From: Rallus limicola
Lineage: Eukaryota > Chordata > Aves > Gruiformes > Rallidae
Direction of reading: 5' to 3'
DNA: 64,000 bases
Assembly: GCA_022605955.1 (NCBI GenBank)
Contig: JAKCOZ010000001.1
Span: forward strand, 82,076,520-82,140,519
Shown here: positions 48,474 through 59,460 of the stretch, one piece after another
Layout: each line of letters begins with the position of its first letter
Position numbering within the stretch: position 1 is the stretch's first letter
Program-made: the position numbers and the translations under genes
The notes under the pieces: model-generated
What the model was told of the DNA's origin: nothing
The model's database searches: none
The model's input: only the letters and a program-made list of their open reading frames with translations

Positions 48474-50782
48474 TCATCTTCTGTTTCACTGAAGCAAGAA
48501 ATGGTTTGATCCTGGTCTTACAGGATGTTCAGGACAAAAATCACTATGCTTTTGGTTGCCACCATGTTTCCTTGGGTGTTGAGGTCAGTCTTCAACCTTA
48601 AGTATTTGTTTATAAACCATCACCAAAACCCTGAAGTCTGGAAAAAAGCCAGCAAACTACCATGAGTAAATGAGATTTTTTTTTCATTTTCACCCTGTAC
48701 TTATGACACATGTTGACAACCAATAAGGAATTTTTTAGATTTCCACTGATACAGAAATTCTGTGTGAGGTACTACTAGACCCAGGAAAGTAAATTGCTTT
48801 AGAAACAAAAGATAACATGGAGCAAACATCAGATATCACATATTTACTTAACCGAGCATTTATGTTAGAAAATAAATAACCCCTCATAAAGTTATTACCG
48901 ACTGCTAACTGGTATACCTCCATGAAGGTGAATGCACTGAGCAAACATATACCTGCTCAAGATCTGATCAATCAACATGTGTATATGCATATCCACTTCT
49001 ACCTTTAACACATCCCAAACAGTTTTCCCTGCAGCTGTACTGAACAATCAAAATGCAGCTATATCTTATTTTTATATGTTTCTGTATTTTCATGTCAGTC
49101 CCTTTGCAGTTTATTATGTGAAAAGAAAAAGAAGGTATCCTCCTTTAAGAAGAGGAGCTATGTCATGGAGATGGCAGTCCTCTCTTTTTCTTTCTTATTT
49201 TTCTTTTTAACTTAGCCCTGCACTCAGGGAACAGCTTTGTCTCTCCACTTCCCTGATAATTTCCTTATTATGACAGCAAAAAGCTCCAAACAAACCAGGG
49301 CATCAGCTATGCTAATAAAGAAACTCTCCACCAGGAATTGAAGCCCACCACAGGGGACATCAGGAAACTATTAGAAGTAGGAACTTTGGGGATAAAATGG
49401 ATTAAAATCATTTGGCAACAGGTGAGAAGAAGTGTCCCTGAGGCAGTTTTTCCCCACCATCACCCCTAGAACAGCATTCTGGTGCTGCCCTAATGTACTG
49501 CAACTTGTACCAGCATTTGCTGGAAGCACAAGTTGAAATTTCATACTAGAAATGGTTATTAAGGTCTCTTACTAATGTAAATCATATGCAAAATAGCCAG
49601 AGCAATTTCAGCAGGGTGTTTATGTGCATTTGAACAGCTGTTTAAAAGCAAAAGCTCTTTCATCCACACAGTTATTTCTCATGTCTTGAAGTTATGAAGA
49701 TTTAAGAACAAAATATTCTTGCACGGAAGAACACCACTACTTGGTAATTAAGCACGTAGTAATTCCTGGCACCAAAGGAATGCCAGCAAGGCAGGATTGT
49801 CCTTTGATTAGGATTCAAAAAAGGATTCAGAAACAAGCCAGGTTTTGCCACGGTTTCCTTTCTTATTCTCTTCAAGGCCCTGTTCTCTGCCTATAAAACA
49901 GGAAGAACAGTGCTCCCTTGTGAACAGAGAAACTGATCTCATTTTAGTGTCCAGTCTCTGTTGCTAAACATTATTACATGCTACTAATAAAGTTGAGTGT
50001 ATTGTGGTGACAGGTACAATCTATGAACAGTGTCATGACATTTGCAAGAACGCCATGGAAAAGGCAAGAAAAAGCAAAACCTGTAAACAGGCAGTAACTT
50101 CTCTGAGGAAAAAGTGCTTTGCACAAACAGCTGAATACTCCTGGACCAGTTGTGATAAATGGGCTGTGGACTCCAGAAAAAGCAGCTGGGTGAATGTGAC
50201 TGGCCAGATGGAGGAAAGAGCATCCTCTTAAATAGCAGAACGCAAAGTGCCACTGGAAAAAATTTGGTGATCCTTCTCTCCTACATCAAGTATAGACCCA
50301 AGAAAGAAAAAAAAAAATGTTTAAAAAAGGTTCACCTGCTACTTAGCTTTACAAAGATGGATGTAGAAAATCGATGAAACAATGATTCTTTAGAATGGCA
50401 TTTGAGACTATTAGAAAAAAACACCCCAAAAGCTAACAGAGTGCCTGTCACCATAGCTGCCCTGTAAAGTGCTGAAAACTTCAGCAAACCATGCAAAAAG
50501 CAGTCAAAGGCTTAACAAGCTGAAGACCTTGAGCAATCTGGGGGATTAGGCATGGGTTTGTATTTTCTCTGGAGTTCACAACCTTGCCTGCAGGAAAGAA
50601 TAACTGAAAAATTATTCTAGTGGTTATGAGCTGGTGAGGTGTGAAACGCACCACGTGCAGCTGCCTACTCAGCTCCAGTTTTTACTGATGCACAATGCCA
50701 CCTAGGTAGACCCTGCCTTCAGTTGTGCTCCCACTGCACCCCTTTTTTCTAAAGGAACCAAAATGCCATTGACATAACACTG

Positions 50783-50890
50783 TGGTTGGAAAAGTCCTCA
50801 GCTATCTTGCTGGACTGTGTTACGATACACAAACCCGTAGGTGGGGCGCTGATGGTCTTTTCCAACCTAACTGATTGTATGATTCTATGG
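50783..50890 (+). mobile_element. CR1 LINE 3' end remnant
   Basis: The right part (50842-50890) is a clear plus-oriented CR1 tail: GATGGTCTTTTCCAACCTAACTGATTGTATGATTCTATGG. The left part (GTGGTTGGAAAAGTCC, 50782-50797) resembles the same tail in the opposite direction, so this may be two abutting pieces in inverted order. Both are very short. Confidence 0.72.
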
Positions 50891-53400
50891 AATTATACAA
50901 ACGCCTCTGCAAAATAGTGTGGAAAAAATATCAGTTAAGAACGAAGTACAACACTTTAAAATGAGACCCTGACTCTTTAAAAATAATGGAAACTTGGGAA
51001 AGGATGGCTTAACATATGACTTTGCTTCTCTCTCCGGACCTGATCAGAAGTGGTTAAAAACTGTACCATTGGCAGAATGCACTGCCCACTGTGTGTAGTG
51101 TGCAGAGCTCACAGAAGTTGGAAGTAGGGCTGGCATTTGAATAGGACTAGGGAACAGCAAAGACTTATAAAATCAGTTACAAATTCACATGGACAGATGC
51201 CAAATACATGGCGGTCCTGGACAGGGGTAGGATGTGGGCTCTTTTACCACTTGTGTCGTAGTGAATCACCATTTACTTAACTTAGCACCATGTCCCAGGG
51301 CCTAAGATGTTAATTTATTGCTCTGATTTCCTCTAAAAATAATCCTGCCTGACCTCTTCAAAGGCTAGATTAAGTAGAGGAACTGCACAGCAGGACCATG
51401 TATTGTTAAGGTAAGCAACTCCTTCTTAAACCAAGAGTGTGAGTGTGGGCTTCTGATCACACTGGGACAAGTTTCCTCTTCCCAGTTTGGGATTTGGTCC
51501 TCAGGAAAGAGCAGTCCCAGACTGTGCTCATACACTGTCTGTGTTTACAGAAAAAACACAGGGGAAGTTAACCTTGCCTGCAGAGAAGACCAAAGGGCAG
51601 CCCCCTGAAGTCCCCTGGCATACTTACAGTCAGCACGCCTGTTGTTTACAGCTTTCTTTTCAAATTTAGAAACAGAGCTTTTTCTCCTCTCACTTGTTCC
51701 TGGCTGCAGAAAGGTCTCCAGCTATTTACGTATGTTGCAGAGGTGCCAAAAGACACACAACACGGCTGGCAGCTTCCAGGGGGCTTGGCTCCACTAACAC
51801 TGCAACTACCCAGAGTTTTTTGGAAGCTACTTCATTCCAGCAAATCTTTTTTTCTGGGGACACTTTGATCTAACAACTTCTATGGATATATGTTTCCCAG
51901 CCTGATACTCTTTTATTTTACACTTCATCATTGGACAAAGGGGGCAGAATGGCTTCACATCCTTGAGAGCCTGGTAGCAGCTCATTTAGTTATTATCCAT
52001 GCATGAGTTTGCTCAGATGAAATACAAACTTTTTAAGGTGTTGCACAAAATGTGAGATGTGCTGCAGTATGGTAAATGGTGTAGTTGTGTCTTCTTTAAG
52101 TATGCTGCATCTTTAAACCTACTGAGGCAAAGATGCATGCAGAGAGAAGGAGCCATTTGTTCCTTCTGTCAAGCACAGAGCAGTTTAAAGTTTCAATTCG
52201 TATTGGTTTGGCTTGCTTCTCCAAACACCAAAACTTTGGCTTCCTTAGAAAATGAAAATTATGAAGAAAATTTGCAGTGAGATTAGGAGTTTAACTTTTG
52301 TTTCACTTAAGAGCCCCAAACTGAAATATTTTTCACTTCCCTCTCTCTTTTCATTTTGTGAAGAGGAAAGAAATCAGAGAAAAAAGATGATGGTAGTAAA
52401 CCATTGCTTGCTTTCATCACTTCCTTCTATATTTTTAAGTAAAAATGTGTATAAATAAAGGAGAAACTGAAAAAACTGAGGAAAACATAGTTCAACTTTC
52501 CATTCTTCTCCATGATAATTTTTAGTTTGACTGTGAACTTTCCCATAGTTAGATCTCAGTCACGGTGAAACACTTTTGTCCCTTACTGTTTCTAGGTAAC
52601 CTCAGTTAAAAGCCATGCAGAGTGACAATGGACCATTGCCAACACATCAGTCATGCACTGTACGATAAAAATAAGGGGGGTTTCTGTGTTTATGTTTTGG
52701 TGCTTTTGAATGTCAGAATATTCAAAGGAGCTGGGAAGGGTTACTTGGATTCCTTTTTTGCTACCCTCCAAAACTGTCCTCCCTTCCAGTTTCCCCAGTA
52801 CATTGACCCTTTCATACATCCTCCTCATTCAGAGCCCCTTCCAGTATCACCACTGGCTTACATTTCAAGCAGGATTCTTCCTGCAACTTCTCACCAACCA
52901 TTTCAAGATTGCCTTTCATCACCTCCTTTTGGAGCAGGGCCCCCTCAGGTGTGGACAACGTCCCAGCTGCCACTGCTCCCCAAGATCCCACATGTGCTGC
53001 TGCTTCATACTGTAGTCTGACAGGAAGGCGAGTCTCAAACAAGAGGAGCCCATGAGTAATGCCTGGGCCTAGCAGCTGCTTCAGCCAGTCACCATAGATG
53101 ATATGCAAACCTCCATGGGGCCTGGATGGATATTTTAAGAGCCACAGATACAGTTAGAAAGTAACCCATTTAACCCATGGTGATACTGGCTGCGAGAGGT
53201 GACACTGGCTGCAAGGAGTGACATACAGCTCAGGAGAATTTGGTATTTCTTAAGCACAACCCAAAGCCCAGCTGACAAAGGCTGTTCAAGCCATGACAGA
53301 GCAACATCTCATGTAGACGGTAAATACCAGCAAGCTCTCTTCAAGCAGCAGCAGAGTATGGGATGTTAGAGGAAAACATTAGCACGTATGGAAAACAGGC
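50891..53400. other. intergenic DNA, no gene seen
   Basis: No repeat or exon was recognised. The frames at 52592-53020 on both strands overlap each other and have no family resemblance. Confidence 0.65.
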
Positions 53401-53800
53401 GGATTCAGCCTGGGACTGGAAAGCACAGAAGTGGATCGTGGGGGAGGGAAAAGCTACCAGCAAGGGAGGAAACAATTGAAATAAAGAGAAAAGACAACCG
53501 GGGGCTAGAAATCACAGTGAGGAAATCCTGCATGCATACCCCAGCCCCCCCCACCCCACCCCCACCACCCGATGGAGAGAGTCCCCTCCCTCTGCTGAGC
53601 TTCCAGGCAGGAAAGCTTGGGCAGAGCCTCAAGAAACCCTCAGCACGCTGATGGCTCCGGCTGAAAGTATGAGTCATCAGCCCCCAGGATGACTCACGGC
53701 CGCAATCCTCCACCCTGAGTGGCAAACGAAAATATAGATGAAGAGGAAGGTCGGGCTGAGGACAGTACTATAAACCAGGGAATTTCACAGCCTCTCACTA
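53400..53800. promoter_or_regulatory. candidate control block: C-rich tract, two AP-1 sites, TATA-like box
   Basis: A GC-rich patch in AT-rich surroundings. In order: a C-rich tract 53545-53570 that forms a G-quadruplex motif on the minus strand; TGAGTCA at 53670-53676 and TGACTCA at 53690-53696, both perfect AP-1 sites 20 bp apart; TATAAA at 53769-53774; and a kappaB-like GGGAATTTCA at 53778-53787. The motifs are seen directly. That they act together, and on which gene, is inference. No transcript start or exon could be shown. Confidence 0.35.
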
Positions 53801-56800
53801 TGTCATCACTCATGTCATGAATCTTTTCACATTCAGCAGTTGGTGGCTGAGGAGGAGACAGCAGTGACCATCTGGGGAAGGACAGAGGGGTGCCATCCTC
53901 CCTCATGTTGCCTGCCAGGGAGGGAGATGTTTTGGCAACAGAAGTAAGTACCTGGGAGACAGAAAAAGGGCAACTGGTACTCAGTAGCTAGTTAGCAGGT
54001 GAACTAGGCACAGAAGGGAGAAAATCACAAAGGGTTTGTCATCTCTTGGCTGATTGGGCTATGGTGTTGAGGGTGGCACTACTGAATAGCTTGCCAGGCT
54101 GAAATCCCAGTCTCACCAGAGTGGCTGAGAGTTGGGGAACAGACCTGAGCAACAGCAAATCCCCTAGGCCCAGGCAAAGGCCAAGGCACATTACTGTCTA
54201 GGTGTGTGCATTCCAGCCAGATCTCCCTGAGCACCTCTGCTTTGGGCACAGGGAGCTCCCAGGCAGGTGGCACTGCTCTGAAGATGCCCAAATGAGAGGC
54301 AAAATGGCTTCACCCCAGGCTGTGCCTGGGCCCTGTGGCTGAGGCAAGGCAATGCACTGACAGGGATATACAGGCTCTGGGAGCTTTTTGACATGACCTC
54401 AGCAATTGCCACACAGCTGTGCCACAGGAAGCTGCCTGCAGTCAAACTGCTGCTCGACTGCTACAGAGCAGCTGTATTGCACTTATTTTCCATCACCTTT
54501 CTTTAAGTGCAGATTCACTGGGAGGAAAGGGGTATGGTACTTGTGAGCCATTAAGTAGCACATGCTTCCACATTATACCACAGTGCTATTGGTTCTCACC
54601 TCCCATTCACTTCAATGCCACATCCTCCTTTGTTTCTCCATTATATTTGTTCAGAGTACAAGACTTTCCCTGAACTTTTCAGGACACTGGCTGTGTCATT
54701 ACTATTCTGTTCCCATGACAAAGTGAGTTGGGTCATTTAGTAGTACATAAAAAAATTATTAACACAAATCTGAGCAGCAACATTTCAGGTTTTTTTTCCC
54801 AGACCAGAGAAATCAGCATTAACTTTAAGAGCAGTGAAGCATTCACTTCATTTAAGTACTTAATCTTCTCTGATTACCTTCAGCATGGAATCCCTTTCCC
54901 TTTCCATTCCTTTCTAGCAGCCTTTGGCCTCCAGCTAAAACAATGTCCTTTCACTCCTCTTTTTTATCAAAGCATTGTCCTGAACAGGGGGCCAAAGAAT
55001 GTCAAGATAGATATACTTTGGCAGATAAACTCAATCCTTCTGCAAATGAGTGAAAGTTCAAGTCAGAGCTTGCTCTGTGGGTAAAACAGACAAGTTAAAC
55101 TGGAACCTGAGTAGTGTGGGATTGTCTTTGTGCCTGTTGTGGCCACAGAGTGCAGCAAACACCTCCTGCCCCAGGATGGTTCGGGTTCTGTGATTCCACA
55201 GTCAGCAGGAGTCACTCACTGCCTGTTCCCAGCCAAGAGCTCTGCTCTGCTGCACGAACTCAGCCTTGCTCTTCAGAGATGCTTCCCTTTTCTCATTCCT
55301 ACCCAGATTCGGTTTCCACTGCCGGCCAGCTCCATGCTGCTGCCGCCTAGCTGAAAGGAGTGGTCAAAAGCCATCAGTGGCAACTCATGACAGACACAGA
55401 AACTCAGCCAGAAGGCAGAGGGCTCACATCCGTCTGGGATGCTGTCACAAGGCTAGAACTGTCCTCTCTTTTCCAAGGACCAGCCCGTACGTGAGATGCA
55501 ACTCACACGGGAATGCTCTCCTGCACGCTTTTAATAAGCCCCTGCATCTGACAGAAAATTTAGGAAAAATCGAGATGTTTTGAAGCAACTGCTCTTTTTT
55601 TTCCCCTTTGCTCTTGCTGTTTTATTTTCAATCCTTTTCTGAGGTCATGCTCCTTGGCTTATAAGAGTTTGGTTTTCTCTATAGCAACTAAACTATTCCA
55701 GACTTAAAAAAACAAGACATCAAGGTGCTAGAAAAGGCAAATGGCCCATCCAGACCAGTACCTGGCAATTTGTATCATAAAATGGTTTTCTCAGGGCAAT
55801 GCTCTGCCTTAGAAAACTACTCTGATGCCATACTTCATAAGACATAATGGCAAATTTTCCCCACGCCATAGTAACCCCACTTGTGCGATGTTCTCTAACA
55901 GACAAAGGGGTGAAAGAAGGAAAAAGAGGAATTATTTATGCCTTGTGGCAACAGTCCTGAAGCTTGACAGCCTATTTTAGAATGTGCAATTTGAAGAGCT
56001 CTGCTTGTTTAGCCCAGCCAAGCGAAGGCTGGCACAAAATACGATTATCCCAGGTATATTTATAGAGGAGATACATTGGGGAGGAAGAAGAGCTAATGAA
56101 GAACAAATGGCACAAGAACAAATGGAAATAAATGAGCCACAACAAAATTAGTCTGGAAATTAGAAGATGTTTTTACCTGTGCTGTTCTGGAAAAGCTTCC
56201 CAGGAGAAGTACAAGGGAAAAAAAGAAACATGGCTATTTTTAGGAAATAATATCAGTTTAGGAAAGTTTTTACCATTATATGGCCTGATGACTATGATAG
56301 CAGGGGATCATTTCAGGAATCTTCTAGCCTCATGTACTTCTCTTTCTAGAGCATTTACGTTTCTTCTGGAGAAAAGGCTCCCACAAAGCTCTCAGAGCCC
56401 CAACAGAGGCTTGTCTCTATAATGTACCCACCTTCTTGACCAAATTTTAATCCTGTCGTTTAAGGTGCAGACTCTGAAGACTTGGATGAAAAATACAACA
56501 GCGAGTTGCTCCACCAAATAAATCTGATGTTTGTCCACAAGATGCTTTCTGATTCACACCAGAATTAAACTGCATGGCTTGCCATACCCAAGAAGCAGTC
56601 TGGTCACCGAGTACCTGCTTACATTAACCTCTGCCAGTAGCGCAAGAGGGGCTCAGTGCTGGCACATCTCACAATTTGAATTAAGAGTTTGCTTTTAGAC
56701 ATGGTAAGTCCCAGTACCCACTGCACTCAGGGGCCGGTGCAGAGGCAGTGCCATCACCTGGCTTAACAAACACTGTTATATCACCTTACAAAAAGCTGAT

Positions 56801-56929
56801 ACTAGGCAAGCTTTGGGTATATGAAAATCAAGGCCTTTCTCTGTGTCTATGTGTATGCATATATAATCACAATCCTGTGCATATCTCTGCATCCATCATA
56901 CGCATGCAGATATACGACTGTAGGGCATA
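53801..56929. other. intergenic DNA, no gene seen
   Basis: Nothing recognised: no CR1 or LTR piece, no splice-bounded exon. Open frames at 54728-55084 and 55266-55583 are without domain support. Confidence 0.65.
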
Positions 56930-57480
56930 GGAGCAACGGGCAGCCTAAAACAGCCCTGCAGTGCGGCTGGGGATGCTGCATCAGCCTGCCAGAGCCAGCA
57001 CCGCCGCCGTGTCCCCACCGGGCTGGGTGAGCTGCTAGCAGCCTCCCTCCCCTCCCCCTCCCTCCCTCCCTCTCTCAGCCAGCAGTTATCCTCTGCGCCC
57101 TCCCAGCGGCACCAGGCTCTGCAGCTCGCTGCCTGCTCACGTTCAGGGATCCCATGAGAACTGCTGCGAAGCATATTTTTTAAAAAAAGCCCGTCCCTGC
57201 AGAGGCCCCTTTCATCATCATTGCTGCCTGGACAGAGGGGAAAAACTCTTTCTATTTCTGCCTCCTGGACTGCGTAACACCTCATGGTTTAGCCAGTTCC
57301 TTGCTGAAGTCTGAATTTCACAGCACTAAATATAGGAAATGTGCACACTGCAGGGGCTAAATTTAGCCCTGCTGCGTTGGAAGGGGAGGTACCTCGTTGC
57401 TGGAGGCAGGAAAGCAAAACTACTGCAGGCAGGGAAGCTTGGGGGATGAAGCAGCAGCAGCAGCCGCTGTTCATTCTATT
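56930..57480. promoter_or_regulatory. candidate control block: GC-rich, G4 tract, paired MEF2 sites
   Basis: The most GC-rich stretch of its length in the window, with clustered CpGs (CACCGCCGCCGTG, CACCGGGC, CTGCGCCC). It holds a C/T tract at 57045-57070 with six runs of three or more C. Two sites fit the MEF2 consensus CTA(A/T)4TAG exactly: CTAAATATAG at 57326-57335 and CTAAATTTAG at 57357-57366. The second lies at the centre of a 23-bp near-palindrome (57350-57372). A T6A7 stretch lies at 57176-57188. It could be a promoter, an untranslated first exon or an enhancer of a gene outside the window. The open frames across it (56896-57285 on the minus strand) resemble nothing known. Confidence 0.4.
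57326..57366. promoter_or_regulatory. two perfect MEF2-type sites
   Basis: CTAAATATAG and CTAAATTTAG, start to start 31 bp, close to three helical turns, so both would face the same side of the DNA. MEF2 binds this consensus in muscle, neuronal and immune genes. Binding here is not shown. Confidence 0.45.
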
Positions 57481-57972
57481 GTGTCAGCAAGGAAAGGAAT
57501 GGAATTAGAAAGTTCAGTTCCGAGTTCGACTTTCCCTTTTTAAACAAATCTGTTCAATGCTGTAGTGAGATTTTTACAGTAATTCACCTCTTCTAGAAGA
57601 AATGACATCTCTCCGTGCTATTCCTGTAAAAACATTTAGCAATGTTCCTTATTTAAATGAAGGGGAGACTTAAAAAGAATACAAATTAAAATTCATGGCT
57701 GAAGGCATCTGAGCTTGCTACAGCTGGCGTGTAAAGTCTTCTATAAAGACCCTCACATGCAGTTAATCATGACTACCTGGTATAAGCCCAGGCAGGCTCT
57801 TCAGGAATGTTAATCACTGCTAAACAAGGAGGACTGGCCAGCTCAGAGCTTCAGCCTTTCACCTCCAAGTCACCTGTTCTAACATACTTGGCAGAGGGAC
57901 ACACAACCTGGACTCTGTTCCCAAGCTGTGCTATTCACTGTGGATTAGACAACGTGGCTCGGTCTCCCTAAC
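57481..57972. other. intergenic DNA, no gene seen
   Basis: AT-rich DNA between the GC-rich block and the inverted CR1 pair. No repeat or exon recognised. Confidence 0.65.
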
Positions 57973-58228
57973 GATCACAGGATCACAGAATCGTAGGGGT
58001 TGGAAGGGACCTCCAGAGATCATCTGGTCCAACCCCCCTGCCAAAGCGGGTTCCCTAGGACAGGTCACACAGGGAGGTGTCCAGACGGGTCTTGAATATC
58101 TCCAGAGAAGGAGACTCCACAACCCTCCTGGGCAGCCTGTCCCAGGGCTCTGTCACCCTCACTGGGAAAAAGTTCTTCCGCATGTTGGTGTGGAACTTGC
58201 TGTGCTCCAACTTGCAGCTGCACGTAGC
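57973..58228 (-). mobile_element. CR1 LINE fragment, left half of an inverted pair
   Basis: Minus-oriented CR1 3' end: GATCACAGAATCGTAGGG, TTGGAAGGGACCTCCAGAG, ATCATCTGGTCCAACCCCCC, then TTGAATATCTCCAGAGAAGG and CAACCCTCCTGGGCAGCC, ending near GTGCTCCAACTTGCAGCTGC. It is truncated at its 5' end, where it meets the plus-oriented tail. It is similar in type to the copy at 2068. Confidence 0.93.
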
Positions 58229-58296
58229 AGAACTTCTCAGGTTGGACCCGATGATCTCTTGAGGTCCCTTCCAGCCCCTACAGTTCTGTGATTCCT
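58229..58296 (+). mobile_element. CR1 LINE tail, right half of an inverted pair
   Basis: A plus-oriented piece of only the last ~60 bp of CR1: GTTGGACCCGATGATCTCTT, GAGGTCCCTTCCAGCCCCTA, then CAGTTCTGTGATTCC. It is the reverse complement of the first ~60 bp of the copy at 57973, so the two form an inverted repeat with about 200 bp between the arms. Confidence 0.88.
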
Positions 58297-58716
58297 GTGC
58301 TGCAGAACGTTTTCGGAGCCAAGTGAAGAGTTAAAGCCATTAACTTCGGTTGGCTGTGAAGATAGGAAAGTCAGTATTTTGACCAAAAGACTACTCAGAA
58401 AAATGCCTGACTTCTTGAAAACAGGATTCCTAGTGGGTAGGACCACACCTGAGACAGCAAAGGCAGGTGACTGCCTGGAGGCACCAGACACTCCATGCCT
58501 GCAGGGAGGGGACAGCAACAACTAGGGGTGCATCATGGGAGATGTAGTTCAAGAAGGTGGCCCCACACTGAGCCACCGGCTAGAGAAGCAGAAGCAAGCT
58601 GATGTGAAACTTTATTCAGGAATTACTGTGTCACTTCAGAAGTGTAAGTGTTAAATTCTTTTAAAATTTTTACAGAGTCCTATTTCTCCACTACCATTCT
58701 TATTTACTTGCAGTGC
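58297..58716. other. short spacer between CR1 copies
   Basis: About 420 bp with no recognised repeat or exon. The minus-strand open frame at 58237-58521 runs into the CR1 tail and is not supported. Confidence 0.65.
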
Positions 58717-59460
58717 ACACAGAATCACAGAATGGCTTGGCCTGCAAGGAAACTCAAAGACCACCTACTCCCACCCCCCCTTCCACTAGCCCAGGTTGCC
58801 CAAAACCTCATCCAACCTGGCCTTGAATACTGCCAGGGAGAGGGCAGCCACAGATTATCTGGGGAACCTGTGGCAGTGCCTTACCACCCTCACAGGAAAG
58901 AATTTCTTCCTGATATCTAATCTAAACCTACCTACCTTCTTTCAGCTTAAAGCCATTACCCCTTTTCCTAACTCTACTTGCCCTTGGAAAAAGTCCCTCT
59001 CTGTCTTTCCCCTCAGGCCCTCTTCAGGTACTGGAAAGCTGCAGTAATGTCTCCCTGAATCCACCTTCTCTACAAACCAAACAAGCCCAACTCTCTCAGC
59101 CTGTCTTCCCAGGAGAGGCGCTCCAATGCTCTGACCAACTTCATGGCCTCCTCTGGACTCATTCTGAGAGCTCCATGGCTTTCTTGTCCTGGAGGGCCCA
59201 GAGCTGGATGCAGCACTCCAGATGGGGTATCACCAGAGCAGAGTAGAGGGGCAGAATCACCTCCCTTGACCAGCTGGTCACGCTTCTTTTGATGAAGCCC
59301 AGGATACAGTTGGCTTTCTGGGTTGCAAACACACATTGACAGGTCATGTGGAGCTTCTTGTCCACCAGCACCCCCAAGTCCTTCTCCTCAGAGCTGCACT
59401 CAATGCATTCTCTACCCAGCCTGTAGTTGTGCTTGGGACTGCAAATGTCCTCCAATATGA
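58717..59460 (-). mobile_element. CR1 LINE, 5'-truncated, with 3' end
   Basis: Minus-oriented CR1 of about 740 bp. The 3' end is at 58717 (ACACAGAATCACAGAATGGC), followed by AACCTGGCCTTGAATACTGCC and ACCCTCACAGGAAAGAATTTC. Reading on the minus strand, 59455 down to 59159 gives [20 protein letters not shown], then [20 protein letters not shown] and [20 protein letters not shown], the ORF2 C-terminal blocks. A frameshift near 59160-59200 moves to the frame giving [20 protein letters not shown] and LGLFGL. It stops at about 59460 by 5' truncation. It is not functional. Confidence 0.94.

Larger units (their letters stand above)
41591..50782. other. intergenic DNA, no gene seen
   Basis: It holds a purine-rich tract (46216-46340) and a (CAAGG)n run (48446-48473). 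The open frames at 43784-44131 (-), 44414-44887 (+), 45135-45446 (+) and 47238-47585 (+) were read. None shows a known domain, and none has flanking splice sites that join it to another coding piece. No LINE or LTR was recognised here, an unusually long repeat-poor stretch compared with the flanks. Confidence 0.65.

Noticed and set aside
49860..49990. Possible third MIR-like SINE (TGCCTATAAAACAGGAAGAACAG)
   Set aside because: Only one short block resembles the family; order and flanks do not support it.
56896..57285. 129-codon minus-strand frame across the GC-rich block
   Set aside because: GC-rich DNA has few stops; the translation has no domain and low-complexity Arg/Glu/Gly runs.
57973..58296. 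Single CR1 insertion with 5' inversion by twin priming
   Set aside because: Both halves contain the same 3' terminal sequence. Twin priming would give different parts of the element, so two insertions or a later rearrangement are needed.
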